Origin: Chondrilla cf. caribensis
Lineage: Eukaryota; Porifera; Demospongiae; Chondrillida; Chondrillidae
Length of the DNA stretch: 64,000 nucleotides
Assembly (NCBI GenBank): GCA_964020155.1
Contig: OZ026558.1
Location: 3,220,074 to 3,284,073 of the forward strand
Direction of reading: 5' to 3'
A program made the position numbers and the translations under genes. Below the pieces are notes generated by a model, which searched no databases, was not told the DNA's origin, and saw only the letters and a program-made list of their open reading frames with translations. Of the stretch, positions 52,400 through 63,156 are shown piece by piece (the stretch's first letter is position 1; the number at the start of each line of letters is the position of its first letter).

Positions 52400-53965
52400 T
52401 TCTTTTCTTATATTGATTTGCCTATGAATATAATACATACCCATGTACATACTTATTTAACTAAAACGTTTTATGTATATCCTACTATAATGCAAGGATT
52501 CTCTGTTTGTTTGTTTGTGAACTCCTCCTTCAGTTCGCACCGAATCAGCATGAACTCTGCAGTCATCCTCAGAGGCACCCGTGGAGTATCCTAAGGGGTT
52601 GGCATTTCATTTTAGGCCTTCTAGAATTCGAACTAAACCGTGCTATCCACCGTACTTGAAAGGCGCCATTTTCATGACACGTTTGCAGACGAAGGCGCCC
52701 GTAGGGCAGGTAATTCACCTAGTATATATAATATATATGTAATTGTTAAATTGCGATTATGTGATATATATATATATATATAATACATCATAATGGTATC
52801 CCAGAATATTATCAAATCCCACTGTGATACATGCATCACATCAGTATATTATTATATATTTCATAATGAGATTTTTAACTTACCAAATATAATATAATTC
52901 ATTAAATTATTGTATTACTGTAATCATAATATAAATTGCTATTTCTAATTATATATGATATGATAAATATTTTATGACACAACAACAGAATACACTCTGT
53001 CTGTTAACCTCGTGGTTCCCAGCCATCAAATGGATGATATCCTGGAGTCATTTTGTGAATACAAAACTAGCACTAGCTGTGCTGTATTTTATGTTACTGA
53101 GATTGCCAATGGTCATCTACCTAGAGCATCAATTCTATTGGAATGTAACAATAACCGTCATTTCAAGGCTAGCTTCTCCAAAGTTTTAATTTAATAGTTT
53201 AATTTTCTCCAAACTTAGTGCAGTAAGTAGATTGGCCTCTCCAATTATTAATACCATTTTGCCACGGAGACTGAGAAATGAAAACATACAAATAAACCTT
53301 TATGCAGAGAACTCTGTGTCCCAATCTACATACACTGCATAATATTGAAGCAATATGGAGTTTGTGTTCACAAGGCAAATACTTAATTTACCCAGCCTGT
53401 ATTATAATGAGTTCATTCTCAACTCAATCAACATTAATAATTATTCTATTGCATTATAGTGCACATTATCAATAATATTATTCTTGCATATTATTATAAC
53501 ACAATCATTGTTACTCACCAGTATCCACATACTATGTAATATACCTATAAAGGTGATTGTATACTTTTACTTTTCCCAGTGTTTACCATAATAATGCATG
53601 AACAACAAATGTACACTACATATATTCAAAAGTGAGTCAAAAGGAATTCTTTCTTTTCTGATCTGTGCATCAAATGGATTATTCACTTTACTTGCTGCTC
53701 ACTTATCATATGCATAATAATGCATATGATTGTAGGTTTTGTTAAATATTCACATACATGTATGAACATATGTACATTGTACATATACTCAATATTTCCA
53801 TTCATATATTTCAGTGGCTATAACAATAGTATATATTTGGGACAATTATATAATGCACACATTAGTTTTTTTGATAACAATTACTCCAGACTTGTTGTAA
53901 CATTTGTTCACATATTGGATTTAAACTTATTAAGTTAACAAAGCAATTGTTGTACATTTTCATTG
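52400..53965. other. Intergenic with GC-richer repeat at about 52510-52720
   Basis: 52510-52720 is richer in GC (AAGGCGCCCGTAGGGCAGGT, GGCGCC) than its surroundings and ends abruptly, which suggests an inserted repeat. 52970-53060 matches the repeat at 20330 and 45200. No gene is supported. Confidence 0.45.
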
Positions 53966-53969
53966 GAAA

Positions 53970-54160
53970 TTACTAATCACTACACAGTCTCAATGTGATA
54001 TCACCAGAAGATGGATGCAATAGAGTGTTAAACCAACTAAAATAGTTGTAACAGCCTTTCCCTTAATGTAATTATGGCCATCCCATAATAGACCCTCCCA
54101 CAGTACTATACTATACCAGTCATTACCACATAATCCACTCTCACATTTGTCATTGTAACT
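53970..54160 (-). pseudogene. C-terminal fragment of collagen-stalk gene
   Basis: Keeps CESGLCGNDWYS, WEGLLWDGHNYI and, in a shifted frame, the C-terminal DDI region. Truncated at both ends, with lost cysteines and a frameshift near 54045. A dead remnant. Confidence 0.8.
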
Positions 54161-54169
54161 AAGTAGAAA

Positions 54170-55378
54170 ATTGTTGAGCATTCACATGATGATTGATTTT
54201 ACTCTATGGAACACCTAAAATTGTATGTAATATATATTGTTCCATTGCACCATCAGGATTTAATGTCCAAGGTCAGCATATATGTGTGGTGCACATTTCT
54301 TCTGGGAGCAAAACAACAATAAACTTCGAGTGTATATAATCAGCACATTTCCATGTCAATGATTGTTTTCCACATAATGCACTCTGGGAGTAAACCTCTT
54401 GGTTCCCAGTGTATACGGAACTAATCAAATGTAAACATGTTTATAAAGCACTCAAAAGACATGCTTTGTATGAGCAATGTCAATTATTTTGACATAGGGA
54501 TAGAACGTACTAAATTCGTTGTACCTGTACATTCAAACACTATAAATGAAAGTCTAATGAACTATTATTATTATTTATTGACTGAGTTTTGCTTATGATA
54601 TTTTTTCAAAAATATGCTGTGTCCTGTTGTGGGAAATATGTTAAGAGAGTTAGTTGAATATCCATAAATGTCTTGGTTCATTCTCAATATTCTATTCTTT
54701 CATTTCAGTGACTAGAAATAGAAACTTTAAGGTATTGTACAATTTTGTTATATTGATAGTTTGTTTGATTCCAACCAAATAATTCCCTATAAATCATTAC
54801 CAATGTCTCGACCACATGCTATGGCCTCATTGAAGTACGTACATCAGGAATCAAAACTAAATCAATAGGATCACGGTTAACTCTATTCTCATTGGTTTAC
54901 ATACGATGACGTCACTAGTATGACATCAACTTCGAGTGATAAGGAAGGTTGGTTTCATGTTCCACTACCTTAGTTACTACCTGTTATTAATTGCTTTGCT
55001 AGCCTACTACTGGTAATCAGATTAAATATTGAAATCAATTATTTAGTCATTTAATCATCCCAGTGCTTATATATATACATATACACAAGGTACACGTGTA
55101 TTGTGTAGTTTCTATAGGAATCGTGTTGATGTGTTAACACTGAAATGTGCACATGGACAATCAGTATGAATTCAGTCACTGATATTAATATTGTTTCAAA
55201 CAGTGGCATTATATTGTCAATTGCAACCTACTCACGTACTCCTGTAAATATCTATGGGCTCATAAAATGTCATTTGAAAGTCCATCAAACATAAAAATAA
55301 TAAAAGGAAACTGGAATTGCCTACTCAGCAGCATAGTGGGCCCTGCTGGCACCTGAAACCACTAGAATGAACTATACT
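54170..55378. other. Intergenic, repeats only
   Basis: 54340-54600 is another copy of the repeat at 20290-20520 and 45180-45420. 55310-55378 begins a copy of the ~530-base repeat. No gene is supported. Confidence 0.45.
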
Positions 55379-55651
55379 TCAAAAGACGGGGTTAATGAAC
55401 TGCCAGTCATCATAAACAAGTTGACACGTACATTTCATTCCCATCACTGGAGTGTGACACAGTGATTCCATTATATAACCAATCACACGTGTTTTGGTGC
55501 ATAACTTCATAGTATAATATTCAACCACAGTGGATGGTTGATCCGGTATACAATGATGACATCTAGCGATTAAAAATCCTTCATACTGGAATTCTAGCCC
55601 AATTTCTAACTCTTCATGTTTACAATCAGTCGTCTTTCCACATACTATGGA
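55379..55651 (-). CDS. Small Cys-rich exon, possible interleukin-17-like domain
   Basis: Follows an acceptor-like ACTTCAACAG (minus strand) and reads 90 residues to TGA. Eight cysteines: VCGKTTDC, YEGFLIARCHHC, MKLC, ESLCHTP and MGMKCTCQLV. The ARCxxC about 15-20 residues after the first pair and the terminal KCTC recall the IL-17 fold (A-K-C-x-x-x-x-C and GCTC). No upstream exon with a signal peptide was identified. The 3' half is related to the dispersed repeat at 30.3-31.7 and 59.3-60.2 kb, whose copies have lost these cysteines. A real exon, a recent pseudogene, or a chance frame are all possible. Confidence 0.4.
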   Translation of the reverse strand, partial: SIVCGKTTDCKHEELEIGLEFQYEGFLIARCHHCIPDQPSTVVEYYTMKLCTKTRVIGYIMESLCHTPVMGMKCTCQLVYDDWQFINPVF

Positions 55652-55829
55652 CTGTTGAAGTATATGCATATTTAGCAACATGTTATTATACATATTATGT
55701 ATATCACACTTAATCTGTCAAAATGATTAATATTCCTTATTCGATACTTCACTCTATTGCAATTATGAAAATAAGATTTTTTTGAATTGATGTATAGTTC
55801 CTGTGTAATCATGCGACTTCATTGTCTAC

Positions 55830-56140
55830 TCAGCAACATTAAGCATTTAGCATAATTCACCTACTGGCACTCAAAACCATTGAAATAAATAATTAGCACT
55901 GCATCATATTATGACCGGGTTCATGAACTGTTGGTCTTAATAAACCTGCCGACACATTTCATTCCCGTCACATGAGTGAATTGTATAAGAGTGCATAGTT
56001 TAGCTATGTCCTGGTGCGATTGGTTAAAGTATTCAATGATCATAATCACACCCTTCAGCCTGCAATGCGTATAAACCCATTACTGTTCCACCAACATATA
56101 TATTTAAAGATTTTACCTAAGGCATGAGTAGTATTATCTG
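55830..56140. repeat. Diverged copy of the ~530-base repeat
   Basis: Shares CGACACATTTCATTCCCGTC, CTATGTCCTGGTG and CCACCAACATATA with the copies at 31.5-31.9 kb and 60.0-60.3 kb. 56140-56829 shows no supported gene; a 32-codon frame with a hydrophobic start at 56442-56540 on the plus strand is too short to call. Confidence 0.5.
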
Positions 56141-56829
56141 CAGTGCTTAATATATAATTATTTCCTGGATACAACCAATTATTTCTATTTTGCGGAAGGA
56201 TGTCTTTGTACGCTATATACTGGACTGAATGGCCAGCTATTGGTTGTATAGGGATCTCCGCATGGACTCTCACCAGGATACCAGTAGTATGCGCTTAACT
56301 CAGATGAGGTATAAGGAATTATTATTATGTATTTTAATTTTATAGAATAGGCTGGTAAATGTTTATTGCAAAATACATTGATTATATTATTATAATCTCT
56401 ATGCAAAAGAACAATTGCCCACTATTTTTATTCATTCTATCATGTCTGAATGTATAAAAATATCTTACTTGCTATTGTTGACTTTATTACTCATTACCTA
56501 TATTTATCTAGCATGCACTGCCAACAGCATACCAAGCTAAGGGTCTATTTTATACTTTTAATATAATGCAAAGCGCAACTACCTATGGATATGACATATT
56601 GAAGGATGATAGTTGTGATAACAGTATTATATAGATGCATGTAATAACAAGATTAAAGATGAGATAGCAGGATTATGGATGTGATAACTAGATTATAAGC
56701 GTAATAACATGATTATGGATGTTATGATAGTAGTAACAGCAATAACATGATTGAATTGAAATCAATGTTATGATTGTACTATCCCTTCAGACATAATAAT
56801 AGTCAGAAATGGGTAGCATGTAGCTAACA

Positions 56830-57882
56830 TCACATCACCCAAATCTCCAACTGATCAATAAGTACATCTTCAGTTAAAATTGCCTCGTTTGCACATAATC
56901 GCACAGTGATGTCATCACAAGATGAGAGTACTTGACGAAAAAACCAACCATAACGCTCACAGCACCTATTACCTGGGATGCAATTCTGACCATCCCATAA
57001 AGGATCCTCCCACACTATTATGGCTCCTGTATCTGTACCTGGGAATCCACTCTCACAGTAATACTCATTACCAACAAAACGTGGTGGATATGATATTTCA
57101 CTCCCACTAGGCACTGCACATGGACACCTGTGAGGTGTACGAGCAAATTGTTCAGTGAAGCCTACTGCATAAGTCCAGAGGTGTTTCATAGGCTGTCCTT
57201 GAGTTATTGAAACACCGTCAACATAAATGCCATCTATAGGTTGTCCTTGATGAGCAAATGCATCCATACTGTGGTACTGGTACCCTCTCACTCTTCCACA
57301 CACATTACTGTAATCATTACTAATAGTAAATTTCAGAGGTGAACACCTTGAACTACTAGTCCTTCCACATGCAGTCTGCCCAGTTTTAGTGTTGTTTACA
57401 GTACGCAAATTAGTTGGGCAGGAGTCACCCTGTGTAGTATCGAGATTGGCAATTCTTCTCCACTTGCCAATTATTCCACATTTGCGAATGGATGTTCCCT
57501 GCACGGATTAGTGCCTTAGTGCATTCAGTGTTTCATTCATGGACTTCAATTCCCGCATCACGTCTTTAAGTACTGAAGCACGTACAATGTTTGTAATGCG
57601 AGTAACTTCTTCCTCATCCAAGACAGTGTTTCCTCGTTCACCTTGCCGTCCACGACGACCGGGAGAACCTTCTGGACCTCGTGCCCCTCTCTGTCCTTTG
57701 CTTCCAGTTTCTCCTTTGAGACCTCTGGGACCAGTTGGTCCAGGGACAGCTTGTACATTCACATTTAGAATAGCCCCTCCTGTCGGATTCTCAATGCACT
57801 GTGTACTATTCTGTGAAACAACAATGGTCTCAAGGCAGCTGATGATCAGAAGCAGGAAGACAGAGTTCATAGCATCGTTCAT
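56830..57882 (-). pseudogene. Collagen-stalk gene with one in-frame stop
   Basis: From ATG 57882 the frame runs continuously to 56830 except for TAA at 57508-57510 (codon 125), lying between the linker (MNETLNALRH) and the Cys-rich domain (RKCGIIGKWRRIANLD). Signal peptide VFLLLIISCLETIVVSQ, 13 Gly-X-Y triplets, short linker, then a complete domain with [45 protein letters not shown] and QLEIWVM. It is a diverged lineage of the family. The stop sits at the module boundary, so the locus could still make a domain-less collagen peptide. Otherwise a young pseudogene. TTTAAA at about 57947-57955 with GGCAGAC. Confidence 0.75.
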
Positions 57883-58028
57883 GTTATTCAATTATCCTAG
57901 CTAGCTAATGCACTCAGTGAAAGTGTTAGCTGTTCCAGTCTGCCAGTTTTAAATACTGTAGTTTGTTTCCTTATATGGGTGTGTCAATGAATAAAATATC
58001 AGTTTAGTATGACTTCTAAGCACACACA

Positions 58029-58262
58029 AAGGTATGCAAATTGGTAATCTAATCTTGTTGTCAAAACCCATACTGAGATTTGGAAACCTTTTACTGAGAC
58101 TTCAGGTCTCGAGTCTCACTACTAATGCCTCTTCAAAGTAACCACATTGGTAATTGATATGCTTGATGCATTACTTTCACACAAGGTAGTATTACACGGT
58201 GCAAGTCATCAGCAATAATAAATTTGCTATGCAACATAGACACACTGTGATCAGCTATTATT
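58029..58262. repeat. Direct repeat, partner at 58582-58808
   Basis: The two copies share ATGCAAATTGGTAATCTAAT, GTCTCGAGTCTCACTACTAA and AACCACATTGGTAATTGATA with scattered substitutions, 555 bases apart, with a (TG)n tract in between. Confidence 0.8.
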
Positions 58263-58476
58263 CACTTGCATAATAGCAAAGTACTGAAGAATGCTAATAA
58301 TTAATATGCATTTCATGCTAGGTAGCAATTATCTTCATGACACATCTACTATGTAAGTATTCATTGCACTAATGCTCAACATCTACGTATACAAGAATAT
58401 CATTTTTGTATTGTTCGAACATATACAATTTGGTGTAAAATCTGATATATATTTTGTATACAGTATGTCTGTGCAT

Positions 58477-58479
58477 GTT

Positions 58480-58557
<78 letters not shown>

Positions 58558-58575
58558 GTGTGTGTTGTGTGTGTA
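58477..58575. repeat. (TG)n microsatellite
   Basis: Almost pure TG dinucleotide run. All open frames here (Val-Cys or His-Thr strings) are artefacts. Confidence 0.95.
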
Positions 58576-58581
58576 CTGTAC

Positions 58582-58808
58582 AAAAGGTATGCAAATTGGT
58601 AATCTAATCTTGTTGGCAAAACCCATACAGAGATTTGGAAAAACATTTGCTGAGACTTTGGGTCTCGAGTCTCACTACTAATGCCTCTTTAAAATAACCA
58701 CATTGGTAATTGATATGCTTGATACATTACTTTCACACAAGATAGTATTACACTGTGCAAGTCATCAGCAGTAATAATTTGCTACGCAACACAGACACAC
58801 TGTGATCA
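58582..58808. repeat. Direct repeat, partner at 58029-58262
   Basis: Second copy of the repeat described at 58029; begins at AAAGGTATGC right after the TG tract. Confidence 0.8.
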
Positions 58809-58831
58809 ACTAATATCGCGTCACAGTACTA

Positions 58832-59149
58832 GTGATATCACAAGAAACTCTGTCAAAATGGCTCCCACAATGGACGACGCTTCATGTCACCCGAAGGTGT
58901 ATTTTTAATGCCCGCCCTTCTTTAAGGAGAGTTGAGAGAAAATCGTTTGTGAAAAATTGCAAACAGACTTGGTTATCGCTTTCAGCAGTTGAACGTCATC
59001 TTGCAAGACTAGCCTACTTTGACGTTGGGGAAAAGAACAAAAATGAACTTCACACCGACTTGACGGAAAAAGTAACCGACTTAATTGTGTTGGAAAACTT
59101 ACCTTCGTCTTACACTTGGTGCGTGTCCGCTTTGGGCCGTAGAATTTGA
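58832..59149 (+). other. Open frame in GC-richer patch, identity unknown
   Basis: 105 codons without a recognisable domain, in a segment (58830-59220) visibly richer in GC and CpG than its flanks. A minus-strand frame overlaps it (58905-59210). It could be a transposon or foreign fragment, or a first exon with CpG promoter. The start used by the frame is not ATG (ATA), which weakens it as a gene. Confidence 0.25.
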
Positions 59150-59334
59150 TCGATAAAGTCTTGCCCGAAGCCTTCGATATTGGCGACGGAAATTTCGGAT
59201 ATTGGCCCAAAACCTGACATAAAATTTCATTGCCTCACTTTTGACCAATTAAATACGTAGGCTCAGTGCAACTTCTTACCTGCTAACAAAAGATCACGAT
59301 CAATTACCTCGCTAATGCTCAGAATAAAAGGGAA

Positions 59335-60200
59335 TGGGATGGAATTGTCTACTCAGCAACATTAGTAACCCTGCTTGCCGTCGAAACCATTGAGATAAAC
59401 CATTAGCACTACGTCGAAGGCAAGTTCTATGGACCAGTTGGTCAAAATAGACATACCAAGTTGACTCATTACATTCCCATCACGAGAGTGAATTTTTATG
59501 GTGGTTTCTCTCTGTCTTGTCATGCTCATAAATAATTCTATATCATTCATTGGGAATCATTGTCCAATGAAATTGCCTATTGTTATAATACTATACTATT
59601 GATGATCAGATCTGATATGTAATAGATCAATTAATCGATTAATAGTCCCAGCACTAATTCATATACACAGAGTGTATAGTATGTAGTGTCTCTGCTGGAA
59701 ACTCATGCATGCGGTGACACTAAATAGTGGATAATCATTAGAAATCAAGTCACCATTTATTTTAAAGCAGGTAATTAGTCAATTGCCACACACTCATGTA
59801 CTACTGTACATAACCACCATGTGCATTTGGAGTTTTATTCAATACTACATCAAACATGATAATAAAAGAAAATTTCAGCAGTATTCATTAATGAACCTGT
59901 TGACCCCACAAAACCATTGAAATGAACCATTAATACTTCTTGAAAGGCAAGGTTCATGAACCAGTTGGTCATATAATAAACATGTTGACACATTTCATTC
60001 TCAACGCTTGAGTGAAGATAAACAGTGGTTTCACTATGCCCTGGTGTGCTTATTATTATTATATAGTACATGAAACATGTAATAAATGTGAACTAATATT
60101 ATGACATTGTCTAATCAGCAGCCTTCATTAGCGAACCTGCTGACACTTGAATACGTTAAAATGAACCATTATAGCAAAGCTCAGAAGTGTTAGTCATAAT
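59335..60200. repeat. Copies of the ~530-base repeat
   Basis: Copies near 59335, 59870 and 60100, related to 30340-31800. Minus-strand frames give TNWFMNLAF and VLMVHFNGF strings. Confidence 0.6.
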
Positions 60201-60790
60201 AAACGAGTCCTCACATTTCATAATCACACCCTCCTACTAAATTACATATTATGTGCATAAATTGACACTGCATGTTCCACCAGCATGTACATGCAAAGGT
60301 CTCATACCAAAGGTATGGGCTGTGTGGCATTGTAAATGCAGTATATAGGCCTATGTACTCACTGAAGTGTACACATTGTGTATTATGGTTTTCAATAATA
60401 CTGGTTTTATTCATAGTAGATGCAATTTCAAACCAAATTCTGACACACTAAAGAGGAACTAGAAGCAAACTTTCTACCAACCCATTTTATGTCTTGCATT
60501 TTTATATCAGGTTTGAAAACCCATGATACAACAGCCCCAGTATCATATGATCACAATTTGAGTGATCCGACACCCACCTTGAAAGTCACACACCTTTCAA
60601 GGCTTTTCTTTCTTGTTTCTGTTCTTATTTTGATTTTAGTGCATTTTTCTCCAATCCAGTGGAGCCGGAATATAATCTCCAAAGTATCTCAAATGACATA
60701 GTCAGCTGGAGCTGTGGCTATTCCGTCTCCATATCTGGAGGCAGGTTCACTCATAGCCATTTCAACATATTTTTATCCTATAGCGGAATA
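60200..60790. repeat. Repeat block collinear with 31800-32600
   Basis: Continues the match of the 59.3-60.2 kb repeats to the 30.3-32.6 kb block in the same order, so about 1.5-2 kb was duplicated over a distance of about 29 kb. 60790-61610 shows no supported gene. Confidence 0.55.
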
Positions 60791-61612
60791 ATACTAGTTA
60801 TCATTTATTACAACATGACAGCATTATTATGTATAGTTATGGCTCATGGCAAGGCACACTAGTCAATGTAAACACCTGCATATTCCATCCATGCACTGTT
60901 ACAGTAGAACTCGTGTAGTACAATATGTTATTTTTTTTCTGCCATTTACTGTAATTGAGTGTATAATGTACTCACATTGTCCATATGCTGTAGTAACTAG
61001 TAGAAGTATGGCAATATTTGTTGATCCACGACTAAAGTTGATCATGTTCTTGTTCCTGAGCTGTAACGTTCTCTGCAGTCAGTGCTCTCTTTCTCCTTGA
61101 TCTCTCTTAGTTGCTGTTTCTGTGTTGAGTGTTGTTCTTTTATAGCATTGGTTAGTGGGTGTGTACATGTGGGAGTTGTGTTGTCATGACGGTATGTTGG
61201 TTGACACCTAATGACACTCTTCCTTTTGAAGGAATAACAAGTGTTGTGCTTTCAGAAAGTGAATTGTTATGTATTCTGAGTCTCCAGGGATTGGAGGTTC
61301 TATAAACAATTTTCTTCAATGAATGTATTCCTAATAGCAAGGTGTCATATTTCAATGTGATGATTTATTGAATAAGTCAAACATTTCTATAAGCAATTAG
61401 CCTGATGGTAAACTGATCAGTGTTGTCCATCTGTCATACTATATAAACCTCACAATCAGTACATGATGTGATGTGTCAGACTTCTTCAATGTGTGTTTAT
61501 GTCTCCTCTGATGTTGTTATTGTATTTTGTATAGTTTCTGTTTGTGTGAGTGGAGTCTTGTAACATTCCAAATTCGATCTGTATCTCCTGTCTCCTAAAC
61601 ACTCACACGTAA

Positions 61613-61620
61613 ACACACAC

Positions 61621-61701
<81 letters not shown>

Positions 61702-61718
61702 TACACACACACACACAA
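61613..61718. repeat. (CA)n microsatellite
   Basis: CA dinucleotide run with a few interruptions. Minus-strand Val-Cys frames are artefacts. Confidence 0.95.
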
Positions 61719-61751
61719 GACAACATTATAACTTGCAGAAGATAATCACAC

Positions 61752-61922
61752 ATGTGTACACTTAAACCTAAGAAAGCAGCTGCAGCCAAACCCAAGAAGG
61801 CTACCCCAAAGAAGACTACTACCAGTAAACCAAAGAAGCAGACCAAGAAGAAGCCTAAGACTAAGAGGATATGTACATGCACATTTCCTTGTACTAATCT
61901 GAGTCATTTGGACACTAGGTAG
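61752..61922 (+). pseudogene. Histone H1 C-terminal tail remnant
   Basis: Reads KPKKAAAAKPKKATPKK, then TTTSKPKKQTKKKPKTKR, followed by unrelated residues and TAG. The Lys/Pro/Ala pattern is that of a linker histone tail. No globular domain is present upstream, where a CA microsatellite begins. The ATG at 61752 is probably fortuitous. Most likely a truncated H1 gene fragment. Confidence 0.55.
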
Positions 61923-62164
61923 GATATTTCCTATCCAGTTTCAATAATATTCGTATCCTGCAACTCAGTCACATGCAAACACAAACTGATGAAGGGTACA
62001 CACACCATTAATATATTAAGAAAATTGCACTCTCAGCAATTGGTATACTAGTACATGTTCATAGTACAATAATATGTTCTCATTGCTTATAATATTACTC
62101 CATGCACACTTAGTATCACGAGTGTTTTATTTTCATTCTTCACACTGGAATTGTTGCTCTTATG

Positions 62165-62413
62165 CTAGTCACGAGGTCGTAGCTTCATTCCAGTAAACTT
62201 CATGGCATTCTGTTTTCCATGAGCTAGAGAATGCCAAACTGGTCCCCCAGTTGCTTGTACCAGAACGATAATTTCCATTGAGGTTGGAATATTGGCATTG
62301 TACCACCAAGCTCCTTTATTAGAGTTCGTCTCAGTGGCACAGTTATAACAGTTATCTGCTAGGGGAAGATAATTTAGGGAACAGCTTGCCAGCCTAAGAT
62401 GACTCCTATCCAC
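62165..62413 (-). pseudogene. Fibrinogen C-terminal domain fragment with frameshifts
   Basis: The minus strand shows NKGAWWYN, then in another frame NLNGNYRSG and NWGTSLAFSSSW, then back to KFTGMKLRPRD and stop. WWYN, NLNG-Y and MK-RPR are hallmarks of the classical fibrinogen C-terminal domain, unlike the variant at 43086. Two frameshifts within 100 bases mark it as a pseudogene (or sequencing errors in a last exon). No other exon was found. Confidence 0.65.
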
Positions 62414-62419
62414 ACAACT

Positions 62420-63155
62420 CTCCGGTGACCTTCACAGGAGTGGATGTGTCGACAATGAGGTTTCTGGAACTATAAGCAAGGCAGCCCCATGAGGTTTTTA
62501 ACTCAAATTACTTGATTTAGTAGTCCGGGAATATGTTAATTATATGGAAGTTGTTAAACATGTTGTTGTTAGCGATATGAGTTGTTGGACTATTGTTGAA
62601 CACGTCCATGGTATTATCACACTGATAATCAACAGTTCTTTTCACAAATTATTTAACTGTACAACGTTTCACCCATCAAGGGCTTCATCAGGTACAAAAA
62701 TGACCTACACTTTAAGAAACATTAGTTATTGGCTAAAGCTAATGGCCAATCCATTGGTCACAAGAAGAGGCCAATAGATTGGCAGATGACAGTTCACTTT
62801 ATGTCCCTGATAAGGGAGCCCCACACTGGACTCAGTGGTTACCCTGAGTCAGTTTTGAAAACTCAAGCAAATCAGACACTCAAGTACTTTTCCATTCATT
62901 CTAGACATAGCAAGTGACATCATATGATAAACACTTTACCAGTTAACAGATTCATATAATATAAACAACAAAGCCATAATATGTGCTGCGATCAGGTCAA
63001 ATATTATCTCTTTCCAATTCAGTTAATTACATTATTTTTCCATAGTTTGAAGAACTGGCTAAAATGGTCATTCTGTAAGCTCCATGACCGGCTATCAAAG
63101 ATTTGTTTCTGGGAATCATGAAGATCAAGAATCAAATAGTACATAATGATATTAT
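62420..63155. other. Intergenic, no supported gene
   Basis: AT-rich sequence, with short frames lacking recognisable features. Confidence 0.4.
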
Positions 63156-63156
63156 T

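Noticed and set aside
58369..58681. Val-Cys or His-Thr rich proteins on both strands (also 61497-61882)
   Set aside because: Translations of (TG)n and (CA)n microsatellites.
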